A stretch of 64,000 nt of DNA from UBA7672 sp044224605 (GTDB lineage Bacteria; Pseudomonadota; Alphaproteobacteria; Caulobacterales; Hyphomonadaceae). Below are positions 55,130-63,044 of this stretch, piece after piece; within the stretch, counting starts at the first letter, position 1, and every line of letters begins with the position of its first letter. The stretch is from assembly GCA_044224605.1 (NCBI GenBank), contig JBGAKC010000021.1, positions 21,928 to 85,927 of the forward strand, written 5' to 3'. A program made the translations under genes and the position numbers. A model generated the notes under the pieces. It had not been told where the DNA came from and did not search any database. It was given only the letters and a program-made list of their open reading frames with translations.

Positions 55130-56017
55130 ATGAGCACTGAAGACATCAGCCAGCGCTATCTCGACCTCGACACCTGGCCCGCCGTGGATCAGGTGAAGGC
55201 GCTCTATGAAGCCCAACTCGCCGCCGTCGCCGCCCTCGGTCCAGCACTCTCGGCCATCGCGCTTGCCGTGGAGCAGGCCGCCCCGCGCCTCCGCCGTGGC
55301 GGCCGCATCATCTATGCCGGCGCCGGAACCTCCGCCCGCATCGGCGTGCAGGATGGTGCGGAACTCCTGCCCACCTTCAACTGGCCCAGCGAGCAGGTCG
55401 CCTTCGCTATAGCCGGCGGCGAGGCCGCGCTGCTGCGCGCCGTGGAGAATGCGGAAGACTCCGCCGAAGACGGCTCACGCCGCATCGACGAGATCGGCGT
55501 CGGCGCCAACGACGTCGTCATTGGCATCGCCGCCAGCGGCGCCACACCCTATACGCTTGGCGTCGTCAAAACCGCCCGCAGTCGCGGCGCGCTTACCATA
55601 GGCATCGCCAACAATCCGGGCTCGCAGCTGCTCGCCATCAGCGACCACGCCGTGCTGATCGACACGGGCGAGGAACCCATCGCCGGCTCCACCCGCCTCA
55701 AGGCCGGCACGGCGCAGAAAGTCGCACTCAATCTCTTCTCCACCGCCGTGATGATGCAACTCGGCAAGGTCTATCGCGGCATGATGGTCCACATGCTCCC
55801 CACCAACGAGAAGCTGCGCCATCGCTCGGAGCAGATGGTGGTGAAGATCACTGGTTGTGTTCCGCGCATTGCCTCCGATGCGCTGTCGAAAGCAAGGGGC
55901 GATGTAAAGGCCGCCGTCCTGATCGCCAGCGGCCTCGATCAGGAAGCCGCCGTCACCCTGATCGCCCGCAACGCCGGAAATCTCCGCGCCGCAATGTCAG
56001 AGCTGAAAAAACCCTAG
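55130..56017 (+). CDS. murQ: N-acetylmuramic acid 6-phosphate etherase
   Basis: A 295-residue SIS-domain lyase. Diagnostic stretches are MSTEDISQRYLDLDTWP, RIIYAGAGTSARIGVQDGAELLPTF (residues about 50-75), VVIGIAASGATPYTLGV and EEPIAGSTRLKAGTAQKVALNLFSTAVM. It cleaves the lactyl ether of MurNAc-6-phosphate to GlcNAc-6-phosphate and D-lactate. ATG 55130 gives the usual family start; ATG 55103 is possible, and the long frame reaching 54539 overlaps the divergent kinase gene and is rejected. It converges on nagA with a 4-base overlap. Confidence 0.93.
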   Translation: MSTEDISQRYLDLDTWPAVDQVKALYEAQLAAVAALGPALSAIALAVEQAAPRLRRGGRIIYAGAGTSARIGVQDGAELLPTFNWPSEQVAFAIAGGEAALLRAVENAEDSAEDGSRRIDEIGVGANDVVIGIAASGATPYTLGVVKTARSRGALTIGIANNPGSQLLAISDHAVLIDTGEEPIAGSTRLKAGTAQKVALNLFSTAVMMQLGKVYRGMMVHMLPTNEKLRHRSEQMVVKITGCVPRIASDALSKARGDVKAAVLIASGLDQEAAVTLIARNAGNLRAAMSELKKP

Positions 56018-57132
56018 CGAACCTGCTTCCCGCCGGCCCACACGGCTCTCACATCGAGATCAGGCCCGAACAAGACCATGTCCGCCCGTCCGCCGATCGC
56101 GATGCGCCCGCGCTGGTGATCGACCCGCAGGAACTCCGCCGGCGTCAGGCTCGCCATCCGCAGCGCTTCTTCCTGCGAAGCGCCCAGCATCGAAACTGCA
56201 TTCCGCGCCGCCATCGAAAGATCGAGATGCGCCCCGGCAAGTGTTCCCGAGGGCGTACGCAGCGCCCCATCCTTCACCTCGATGCGTTCCCCGAATAGCG
56301 CCATCGAAGGCTCCTCCGACCCCACCGTCGCCATCGCATCGGACACAAGCATCAGCTTTCGCGCCGTCTTCGCCCCGAAGGCCACCCGCGCCGAAAGCGG
56401 ATGCACGTGAATTCCATCAAGTATTAGCCCCGCCCACGCTTTCCGGTTCGCAAGCGCGACGCCCACCGGTCCCGGCTTCCGCCCCTCCAGCGGCGGCATC
56501 GCATTGAACAGATGCGTGAACCCTACGGCCCCCACCGCTAGCAGCGCCTCGACTTCCTCGGCAGACGCGGCCGTATGTCCGATGCACACGATTACGCCCG
56601 CTTCCGTCAGCGTCTTCACATCCGCCGGCGAAGCCTGCTCCGGCGACAGCGTCGCCATCACAGGAAACGCCCGTGTCTGGGCCAGAAGCTTCACGTCCTC
56701 GGCACAGAGCCTACGCAGGAATTTCTCGGGATGGACGCCTCGCTTCGGCATCGACAGCCACGGCCCTTCCAGGTGCAGACCCGCCAGCCCCGGAATGCCC
56801 TCCGCGATCCCGGCCGTCACCGCCTCGATAGCAGCAGCAATTTTCCCAGGCGCATCCGAAATCAGTGTCGCCATGATCCCCGTGACGCCGAACTGCGCGT
56901 GCGCCGCAGCCATCGTGCGCAGCGTCTCCACGGTCGGCGCATCATTGAACAGGACCCCGCCGCCGCCATTTACCTGAACATCGACAAGGCCCGGTGCGAG
57001 CAGTCCATCGAGCTTCGTTCCGGGCGGCCCGCTGCGCACAAGGTTCACGACCTTGCCGTCGCGCACATGCATCGTCGCGCCCTCGATCATCTCCGTGCCG
57101 GTAAACAGACGCGTAGGCGACAGCGAAAGCAT
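56014..57132 (-). CDS. nagA: N-acetylglucosamine-6-phosphate deacetylase
   Basis: A 372-residue amidohydrolase. It has GLLAPGLVDVQVNGGGGVLFND (metal-binding entry), HLEGPWLSMPKRGVHP, VCIGHTAASAEEVEALLAVGAVGFTHLFNAMPPLEGRKPG (metal His residues) and MLVSDAMATVG with the catalytic Asp. It makes glucosamine-6-phosphate and acetate from GlcNAc-6-phosphate. Its ATG shares one base with the upstream SIS-gene stop (TAATG), so the two are translationally coupled. Confidence 0.93.
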   Translation of the reverse strand: MLSLSPTRLFTGTEMIEGATMHVRDGKVVNLVRSGPPGTKLDGLLAPGLVDVQVNGGGGVLFNDAPTVETLRTMAAAHAQFGVTGIMATLISDAPGKIAAAIEAVTAGIAEGIPGLAGLHLEGPWLSMPKRGVHPEKFLRRLCAEDVKLLAQTRAFPVMATLSPEQASPADVKTLTEAGVIVCIGHTAASAEEVEALLAVGAVGFTHLFNAMPPLEGRKPGPVGVALANRKAWAGLILDGIHVHPLSARVAFGAKTARKLMLVSDAMATVGSEEPSMALFGERIEVKDGALRTPSGTLAGAHLDLSMAARNAVSMLGASQEEALRMASLTPAEFLRVDHQRGRIAIGGRADMVLFGPDLDVRAVWAGGKQVR

Positions 57133-58139
57133 TAGCGCGTTTCCGTGATCTTGGTCAGCATAGGCGGCGCGTCCGGCGACCGCCCCCGCCGCAGCGCCGC
57201 AGCGTTCACGAGCAGATAGAACCGCAACAGCATGGACAGGAGTTCAAGTACCGGCTCGGCATCTTCCCCGACACGAGGACCGTCCAGCGATCTATCCGCC
57301 GAAATGAACAGCACGCGCGATCCCCGTTGCGTGAGATCGAGCGCGAGCTGCTTCAGCCCGTCGAACGCCGCATCGCGCTGTGCAAACATCACGACCCTCA
57401 GATCGGCGCCAGCCAGTGCAAACGGCCCATGCCGTATCTCCGCCGCGCTCACGGCCTCCGCATGAAGCGCGTTCGTCTCCTTGAGCTTCAGCGCCGCCTC
57501 GGCCGCTATCGCCAGCCCCGGGCCGCGACCCGCGACATAGACCGGTCCATCGCCATCAAAGAACTTCTCGGCGCCGGTCCAGTCATTCTCCAGCGTCTTG
57601 GCCAGAACATCGGGCAGGCGCTCGAAGGCGCCGATCATGCTGCTGTCGCCGCTCCAGTGCGCCGTCACGCCAAACGCCGTTGCCATGGCCGCAAGGCACG
57701 ACTTCGTTGCCGCCACACTTTTCTCGGACCCGGCAAGCAAGGGCAGGCAGACATCCACTGCGCTGGCAAGCGGCGAGGCGGTGTCGTTCACCAGCCCGAT
57801 GCGCAGGACATCCGGTCCTGTCGCCGAGACGCAGAATTCGACAAGGTCCGGACTCCTGCCGGACTGCGAGATCGCCAGCAGCAACGCCTTCTCGAGCTTG
57901 AGCGTCCGCCCGTAGATCGATGTCACGGAAGGCGCGACCGAAACGGTCGGCACGCCCTGCCGCATCTCGAACAAGTATTTCGCCAGAAATGCCGCTGCAT
58001 CTGAACTGCCGCGTCCGGCTGCAAGGGCGAAGCGGGGCGACAACCGTCGCAGCCTCTCCCCCAGCGCCCGAAGGTCCCCGCTCGTCTCCTTTAAAAGGCG
58101 CGCCGCGACCTCCGGAGTTTCCCGGGCCTCGATCTCCAT
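57132..58139 (-). CDS. SIS-domain aminosugar isomerase/deaminase (NagB-II type)
   Basis: A 335-residue protein with two SIS domains, the first at about residues 30-160 (FALAAGRGSSDAAAFLAKYLFE, LLLAISQSGRSPDLVEF) and the second at about 190-310 (VYVAGRGPGLAIAAEAALKLKETNALHAEAVSAAEIRHGPFAL). It looks like the isomerase half of GlmS without the glutaminase domain. That layout marks NagB-II/AgaS-type enzymes, which convert glucosamine-6-phosphate to fructose-6-phosphate and ammonia. ATG 58139 is chosen; upstream in-frame GTG codons (58166, 58154) are possible starts, and the frame to 58289 would cover the pump operator. Confidence 0.85.
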   Translation of the reverse strand: MEIEARETPEVAARLLKETSGDLRALGERLRRLSPRFALAAGRGSSDAAAFLAKYLFEMRQGVPTVSVAPSVTSIYGRTLKLEKALLLAISQSGRSPDLVEFCVSATGPDVLRIGLVNDTASPLASAVDVCLPLLAGSEKSVAATKSCLAAMATAFGVTAHWSGDSSMIGAFERLPDVLAKTLENDWTGAEKFFDGDGPVYVAGRGPGLAIAAEAALKLKETNALHAEAVSAAEIRHGPFALAGADLRVVMFAQRDAAFDGLKQLALDLTQRGSRVLFISADRSLDGPRVGEDAEPVLELLSMLLRFYLLVNAAALRRGRSPDAPPMLTKITETR

Positions 58140-58272
58140 GAGCGTCTGGGCTGCCACGCGCGTCACCTCGAAAGGCTTATATCTGCGCCGAATCCCGAGT
58201 CGGCAACTTTGCCTGGACACGCAGCTGTGTTCGTCCTTCCGCAGGGGATTATTGACACTGTAAATTTTACGG

Positions 58273-58285
58273 TAGACAGTGTCTA
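58273..58285. promoter_or_regulatory. Candidate TetR operator of the RND pump operon
   Basis: TAGACAGTGTCTA is a perfect palindrome of TAGACA and TGTCTA around a single G, 23-35 bases before the adaptor ATG. A -35-like TTGACA lies at 58252-58257, so the site would overlap the promoter. It matches 35187-35199 at 12 of 13 positions. Confidence 0.7.
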
Positions 58286-58307
58286 TCAAGCTTGTGGGAT
58301 AGGGTAC

Positions 58308-59354
58308 ATGAACGCGCGGACAACAGCGTGGATAATTGCGGGCGCGGCATTGGCGGCGATGACCGCGGGCTGTTCACCTGGCAAGTCGGAGGCGGAACCC
58401 GCAAAGGTGCAGGCTGTCCAGCCTGTTGAGGTGGAGATCTACCGGGTTGAGCAGCGCCAGCTCGCCGGCGTTCTCCGCGCCAGCGGCCTCGTCACCTATA
58501 AGAACGAAACGCCGCTTTCCTTCGGCGCACCCGGTGTCATCGAGACCATCTCTGTCGACAATGGCAGCCGCGTGCAGGCCGGGCAGGTGCTAGCCACTCT
58601 CCGCCGCACCACAGTCGGCGCTGACGCCGCCGAAGGCGAGATCATCCGTCAGACTGCGCAGCAGACCTATGATCGCGTGAGCCGCCTCTTCGCCGCAGGC
58701 GCGGCTTCGCAGGCGGATCTCGACAACGCTCGCCTCGGCCTCGAACGCGCCCGGGAAATTGTTTCCATTGTTGCGCCGGCTTCTGGCGTCGTCCTCCGCC
58801 GCGACGCTGATCGCGGCCAGACGCTCCAAGCGGGACAGGCTGTTCTCACGCTGGGCGAAGATCGCGCCGGCATGATCGTTCGCGCTGCGCTGTCGTCGAT
58901 TGATGTCGCCCAGGTGCATGTTGGCGATACAGCAGATGTCGCGATCCAGGGCCGGGAAACGCAGCGCGGCAAGGTCGCGCGCATATCGCCAAAGATGGCG
59001 ACCGGAATGGGTTCGTTCGAGGTCGAGGTTCAGCTTGATAGCCCGAAAGATCTCAAGAGCGGTGAAGTCGCTGAAGTTCACATCAACGCCAAGCCTCTGA
59101 CCGCCGCTGAGCCAGTGAACGAAAGCTTCGTGATCCCCGCCATCGCCCTCATTGATGCGCGGGCCGACCAGGGCATGGTCTACGTTCTCAACGCCAACAA
59201 TGTCGCTGTTCGCCGCGCCATTCGCACCGAAGGGCTGGTGGACACAGGCGTTGTCGTCACTGGCGGCCTGCAGTCGGGCGATGCCGTGATCACCCGCGGC
59301 GCTTCGATGGTTCGTGACGGCGACACCGTCAAAGTCGCGAACCCGCAGGGCTGA
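58308..59354 (+). CDS. RND efflux periplasmic adaptor (lipoprotein)
   Basis: A 348-residue membrane fusion protein from ATG 58308 (AGGG upstream). Its lipoprotein signal is MNARTTAWIIAGAALAAMTAGC (Cys 22). It has a lipoyl domain (ETPLSFGAPGVIETISVDNGSRVQAGQVLATL), a short hairpin, a second lipoyl half (SIVAPASGVVLRRDADRGQTLQAGQAVL), and beta-barrel and membrane-proximal domains. It forms an operon with the pump gene 6 bases downstream. No outer-membrane channel gene follows, so a shared TolC/NodT protein is probably used. Confidence 0.9.
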   Translation: MNARTTAWIIAGAALAAMTAGCSPGKSEAEPAKVQAVQPVEVEIYRVEQRQLAGVLRASGLVTYKNETPLSFGAPGVIETISVDNGSRVQAGQVLATLRRTTVGADAAEGEIIRQTAQQTYDRVSRLFAAGAASQADLDNARLGLERAREIVSIVAPASGVVLRRDADRGQTLQAGQAVLTLGEDRAGMIVRAALSSIDVAQVHVGDTADVAIQGRETQRGKVARISPKMATGMGSFEVEVQLDSPKDLKSGEVAEVHINAKPLTAAEPVNESFVIPAIALIDARADQGMVYVLNANNVAVRRAIRTEGLVDTGVVVTGGLQSGDAVITRGASMVRDGDTVKVANPQG

Positions 59355-59360
59355 CGCTCC

Positions 59361-62300
59361 ATGCAGGCGATCACACGTTTCTTCATCGAGCGCTGGCAGT
59401 TCACGCTCATCCTCTTCATCATGTTGTTCGCCCTTGGCATGGCGAACGTGCAGGGCATTCCGAAATCCGAAGACCCGATCGTGAAATTCCCGGGCGTCGG
59501 CGTATTCGTCGTCCTGCCCGGCGCCGACGCGGAACAGATGGAGCGGGTGGTCGCGATCCCGATAGAGACCGTGCTCAACGGCATCGAGGACGTCGACAAT
59601 ATCTCCTCGACCAGCAGCGCCGGCCTTGCCCAGATCAGCGTGCAATTCCAGTACGGCACCGATCCCGAGAAGAAATATGACGAGGTGATGCGCGAGCTGA
59701 ACGTCGTTCGCCCCAACCTACCGTCCGGCATCACGCTCCTGCGCGCCGACCGGGCAAACCCGGCGCAGACCAACATCGTCCAGATGGCGCTGGTCAGCGA
59801 GACGGCCCCGATCCGCCAGATGGAAGCGTACGCAAGGGAAATGCGGGACGCGATCGAACGCGCCCCCGGCGTGCAGCAATCGGAAATCTGGGGAGCGCCA
59901 ACCTCTGAGGTCCGCGTCACCGTTGACCTCGACAAGCTGGCAGCCTATCGGCTTCCGCTCGGCGCAGTCGCGGAGGCGCTCCAGCAGGAAGGCGCTGACC
60001 TCCCAATCGGCTCTGTCGAAAGCTCGGGCCGTCGCTTCAACGTCGAAGCGACCGGCCCGTTCGACAGCCTCGACGAGATCCGCGACACCGTTCTCCGCGC
60101 CAGCGATGGCGTCTCCGTGAAGGTTGGCGACATCGCCAATGTCGAGTGGACGAACGATGAGACGTCTCACTTCACGCGCTACAACGGCAAGCGCGCACTG
60201 TTCGTGACAGCCCGCGCCAAGCTTGGCACGACCATCTTCACTGTGATGGACGCCATCAAGAAACGGGTCGATGAGTTCGAGCCGCGCCTGCCGAAAGAGA
60301 TCAAGCTCGAGCGTGGGTTCGATCAATCCGAGACCGTCGCACATCGCCTGTCGTCTCTCGGCCGCGACCTTGGTATTGCCATCGGGCTGGTTTTGCTGAC
60401 CCTTCTTCCGCTGGGCTTTCGCGCATCGCTGATCGTGATGGTGTCGATCCCGTTTTCCTTCGCCATCGGCATCACGGTTCTCAACCTTCTCGGCTATTCA
60501 CTGAACCAGCTTTCGATCGCCGGCTTCGTGCTAGCGCTCGGCTTGCTGGTCGATGACTCGATCGTTGTCACGGAAAACATTGCGCGCCACCTGCGAACCG
60601 GCCTCAACCCGCGCGATGCGGCGCTTGAGGGCGTCAAGGAAATCAACGTCGCGGTTCTCGGCTGTACGGCCGCGCTGCTGCTGGCTTTCGTCCCGCTGCT
60701 CAATCTTCCGGAATCCGCCGGAGACTTCACGCGCTCGCTGCCCATGGCGGTAGTGTGCACCATCGCGGCGTCCTTGTTCGTGGCGCTAAGCGTGATCCCC
60801 TTCCTCGCCAGCCGCATCATGCCCCGCCACGGCCACTCGAACGTGTTCCTCGATGTGGTGATGGGCGCAATCCACACGATCTATCGCCCGATCCTGCATG
60901 TCGCGCTGACCTTCCCACGCATCACCATTGCTGTGGGTCTCGCTCTCTTTGCGGCGACGCTTACACTGGTGCCGAAGCTCGGTTTCAGTCTCTTCCCGGA
61001 AAACGACAGCTCGTACTTCCTGGTGCGCGTCGAGCTTCCGCAGGGCGTCTCGGTCGAGGAGACAGACAAGGCGGTGCAGTTCGCCGACAACCTGCTGGCC
61101 AAGCGTGAGAACATCGTCTGGCGCTTCTCCAATGCTGGCCGCGGCAACCCGCGCGTCTACTACAACGAGAACCCGTCGGAGACACAGTCGAACGTCGGCG
61201 ACATCTACGCCCGCTTCGATCACTGGGAAGCCGAGAGCGGCAATGCTGATCTCGAAAGCCTGCGCAAGGAACTCGCGAGTTATCCGGGCGCCCGCTTCAA
61301 CGTGAAGCGCTTCCTTAACGGCCCCCCGATCGAGGCGCCGATCGCCGTCCGTATCCGCGGCGCGGACATCAATGTACTCACAGATCTCGCCGCACAGGTC
61401 GAACGCCTGATCACCGAAGCCGACGGTACGCGCAACGTTCGCAACCCGCTGGGCGAGAAGCTCGTGGATCTCGATCTCAACATCAACACGGAAGCAGCCG
61501 CCCTCCGCGGCGTTCCCGCCGGTGCGATTGACCAGACGCTGCGGATCGCCATCGGCGGCGCTCGTGTCGCATCGTTCCGCGATCCCGTGGGCGATGCCTA
61601 TCCTGTCGTGATCCGCGCGCCACGCGCAGAGCGCATGAATCTCGAAGACATCAAGCGGCTTTATATCTGGACCAATACAGGAGCTGCGGCGCCGATCTCC
61701 GAATTTGCCAATCCCACGCTTGCGGCCGGACCGTCACGCATCAGCCGTTATGATCGCGAGCGCACTGTCACGGTCAGCGCTTACACCCAGCCCGGCCGCC
61801 TGACGGGCGAGGTCACTCGCAACGTTGCCGCGAAGCTGCAGCCGCTGCGCCTGCCGCCCGGCTACTCGATCACCTATGGCGGGGAGTCCGAGGCATCGTC
61901 GCGTTCGTTCAGTGGTTTCGGCCCGGCGATCATAATTGCGAGCTTCGGCATCCTTGCCGTGCTGCTGCTGGAGTTCGGATCGTTCTCGAGCGCCGCCGTC
62001 GTCGCCTTCGTGATCCCCTTCGGCATCATGGGCGGCCTGATCGCGCTCTATATCGGCAAGGAGTCGCTGTCGTATACGTCGATCATCGGCTTCATTGCTC
62101 TCGTGGGCATCGAGATCAAGAACTCGATCCTGCTGGTCGAATTCGCGAACCAGGAACGCGCGAGGGGTACGCCGCTAAGAGAAGCAATCGAGAAGGCCGG
62201 TGAGGTTCGCTTCCTTCCGGTGCTGCTCACTTCGCTCACTGCGATCGGCGGCCTGATCCCGCTCGTGGCGGAGCGTTCGCCGCTCTATTCACCGCTCGCC

Positions 62301-62456
62301 ATGGTGATCATCGGCGGCCTGATCTCGTCCACGCTGCTGGCCCGGATCGTCACGCCGCCGCTCTATCTCCTCCTGGCTCCTGGCAAGGAGAAGAAGCGGA
62401 AGCGCCGCAAGGGCGAGAAGGCCGAGCCCGAACCATCACCTGCGCCGGCCGAATAG
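59361..62456 (+). CDS. RND-family efflux transporter
   Basis: A 1031-residue pump with 12 membrane helices and two large periplasmic loops. It starts MQAITRFFIERWQFTLILFIMLF. FALGMANVQGIPKSEDP and the TM4 region VLALGLLVDDSIVVTENIARHLRTG carry the RND proton-relay Asp pair (LVDDSI). GFIALVGIEIKNSILLVEFANQERARG is the repeat-2 counterpart. It belongs to the HAE1-like/MexK-type group by its short KSEDP opening. The tail is Lys/Arg-rich. Substrates are unknown. Confidence 0.92.
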   Translation: MQAITRFFIERWQFTLILFIMLFALGMANVQGIPKSEDPIVKFPGVGVFVVLPGADAEQMERVVAIPIETVLNGIEDVDNISSTSSAGLAQISVQFQYGTDPEKKYDEVMRELNVVRPNLPSGITLLRADRANPAQTNIVQMALVSETAPIRQMEAYAREMRDAIERAPGVQQSEIWGAPTSEVRVTVDLDKLAAYRLPLGAVAEALQQEGADLPIGSVESSGRRFNVEATGPFDSLDEIRDTVLRASDGVSVKVGDIANVEWTNDETSHFTRYNGKRALFVTARAKLGTTIFTVMDAIKKRVDEFEPRLPKEIKLERGFDQSETVAHRLSSLGRDLGIAIGLVLLTLLPLGFRASLIVMVSIPFSFAIGITVLNLLGYSLNQLSIAGFVLALGLLVDDSIVVTENIARHLRTGLNPRDAALEGVKEINVAVLGCTAALLLAFVPLLNLPESAGDFTRSLPMAVVCTIAASLFVALSVIPFLASRIMPRHGHSNVFLDVVMGAIHTIYRPILHVALTFPRITIAVGLALFAATLTLVPKLGFSLFPENDSSYFLVRVELPQGVSVEETDKAVQFADNLLAKRENIVWRFSNAGRGNPRVYYNENPSETQSNVGDIYARFDHWEAESGNADLESLRKELASYPGARFNVKRFLNGPPIEAPIAVRIRGADINVLTDLAAQVERLITEADGTRNVRNPLGEKLVDLDLNINTEAAALRGVPAGAIDQTLRIAIGGARVASFRDPVGDAYPVVIRAPRAERMNLEDIKRLYIWTNTGAAAPISEFANPTLAAGPSRISRYDRERTVTVSAYTQPGRLTGEVTRNVAAKLQPLRLPPGYSITYGGESEASSRSFSGFGPAIIIASFGILAVLLLEFGSFSSAAVVAFVIPFGIMGGLIALYIGKESLSYTSIIGFIALVGIEIKNSILLVEFANQERARGTPLREAIEKAGEVRFLPVLLTSLTAIGGLIPLVAERSPLYSPLAMVIIGGLISSTLLARIVTPPLYLLLAPGKEKKRKRRKGEKAEPEPSPAPAE

Positions 62457-62498
62457 CCGCCACTGGCGAGGGCCGGGGACGGCCTATACAAGACTCGG

Positions 62499-63044
62499 AT
62501 GCGCCAGAGCCTCGTTCGCCATCCGGATTCACGCTGCGACGCCGTCACCGGCATTGATGTGGAGCTTACCCGCACGGGCGGCCTGCTGCAGTTCCATTAC
62601 ACCGTCACCGGCGACACAGGCCGCGTGGTGATTCCCGAACTGGAAGACAATTCCCGTGCTGACAAGCTCTGGCAGCACACCGTCTTCGAGGCGTTCATTC
62701 GCACCGGCGCCGAAACATATGTCGAGTTCAACTTCTCGCCTTCGGGTCGTTGGGCCGCATACCGTTTTGCTCGCTATCGCGGCGGCGTCTCGAATATAGC
62801 CGAAGTGGTCGACCCGGGGATCGGCTCTCGTCAGACCGACAACCGCTTCGATCTCGCCGCGACGCTGGATCTCTCCCGCTTGCCGGACCTGCCGCAGGAC
62901 CAGAACTGGAAGTTCGCGATCACCACGGTCATCGAGGAAGCTGGCGGTAACCTGTCCTACTGGTCGCTGGTGCACGGTCCTGGCAAACCAGATTTTCATC
63001 ACTTGGACGGCTTCGTGCTCGACATTGCTTCGGAGCAGACATGA
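62499..63044 (+). CDS. DOMON-like domain protein, unknown function
   Basis: A 181-residue soluble protein with a beta-sandwich pattern: LLQFHYTVTGD, DKLWQHTVFEAFIRTGAETYVEFNFSPSGRWAAYRF (the most conserved-looking block) and FAITTVIEEAGGNLSYWSLVHGPGKPDFHH. The block resembles bacterial DOMON-like carbohydrate-active-enzyme-type domains. No signal peptide is evident. Its stop overlaps the NamZ start as ATGA, so the two are co-translated, suggesting a role with peptidoglycan sugars. Confidence 0.75.
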   Translation: MRQSLVRHPDSRCDAVTGIDVELTRTGGLLQFHYTVTGDTGRVVIPELEDNSRADKLWQHTVFEAFIRTGAETYVEFNFSPSGRWAAYRFARYRGGVSNIAEVVDPGIGSRQTDNRFDLAATLDLSRLPDLPQDQNWKFAITTVIEEAGGNLSYWSLVHGPGKPDFHHLDGFVLDIASEQT

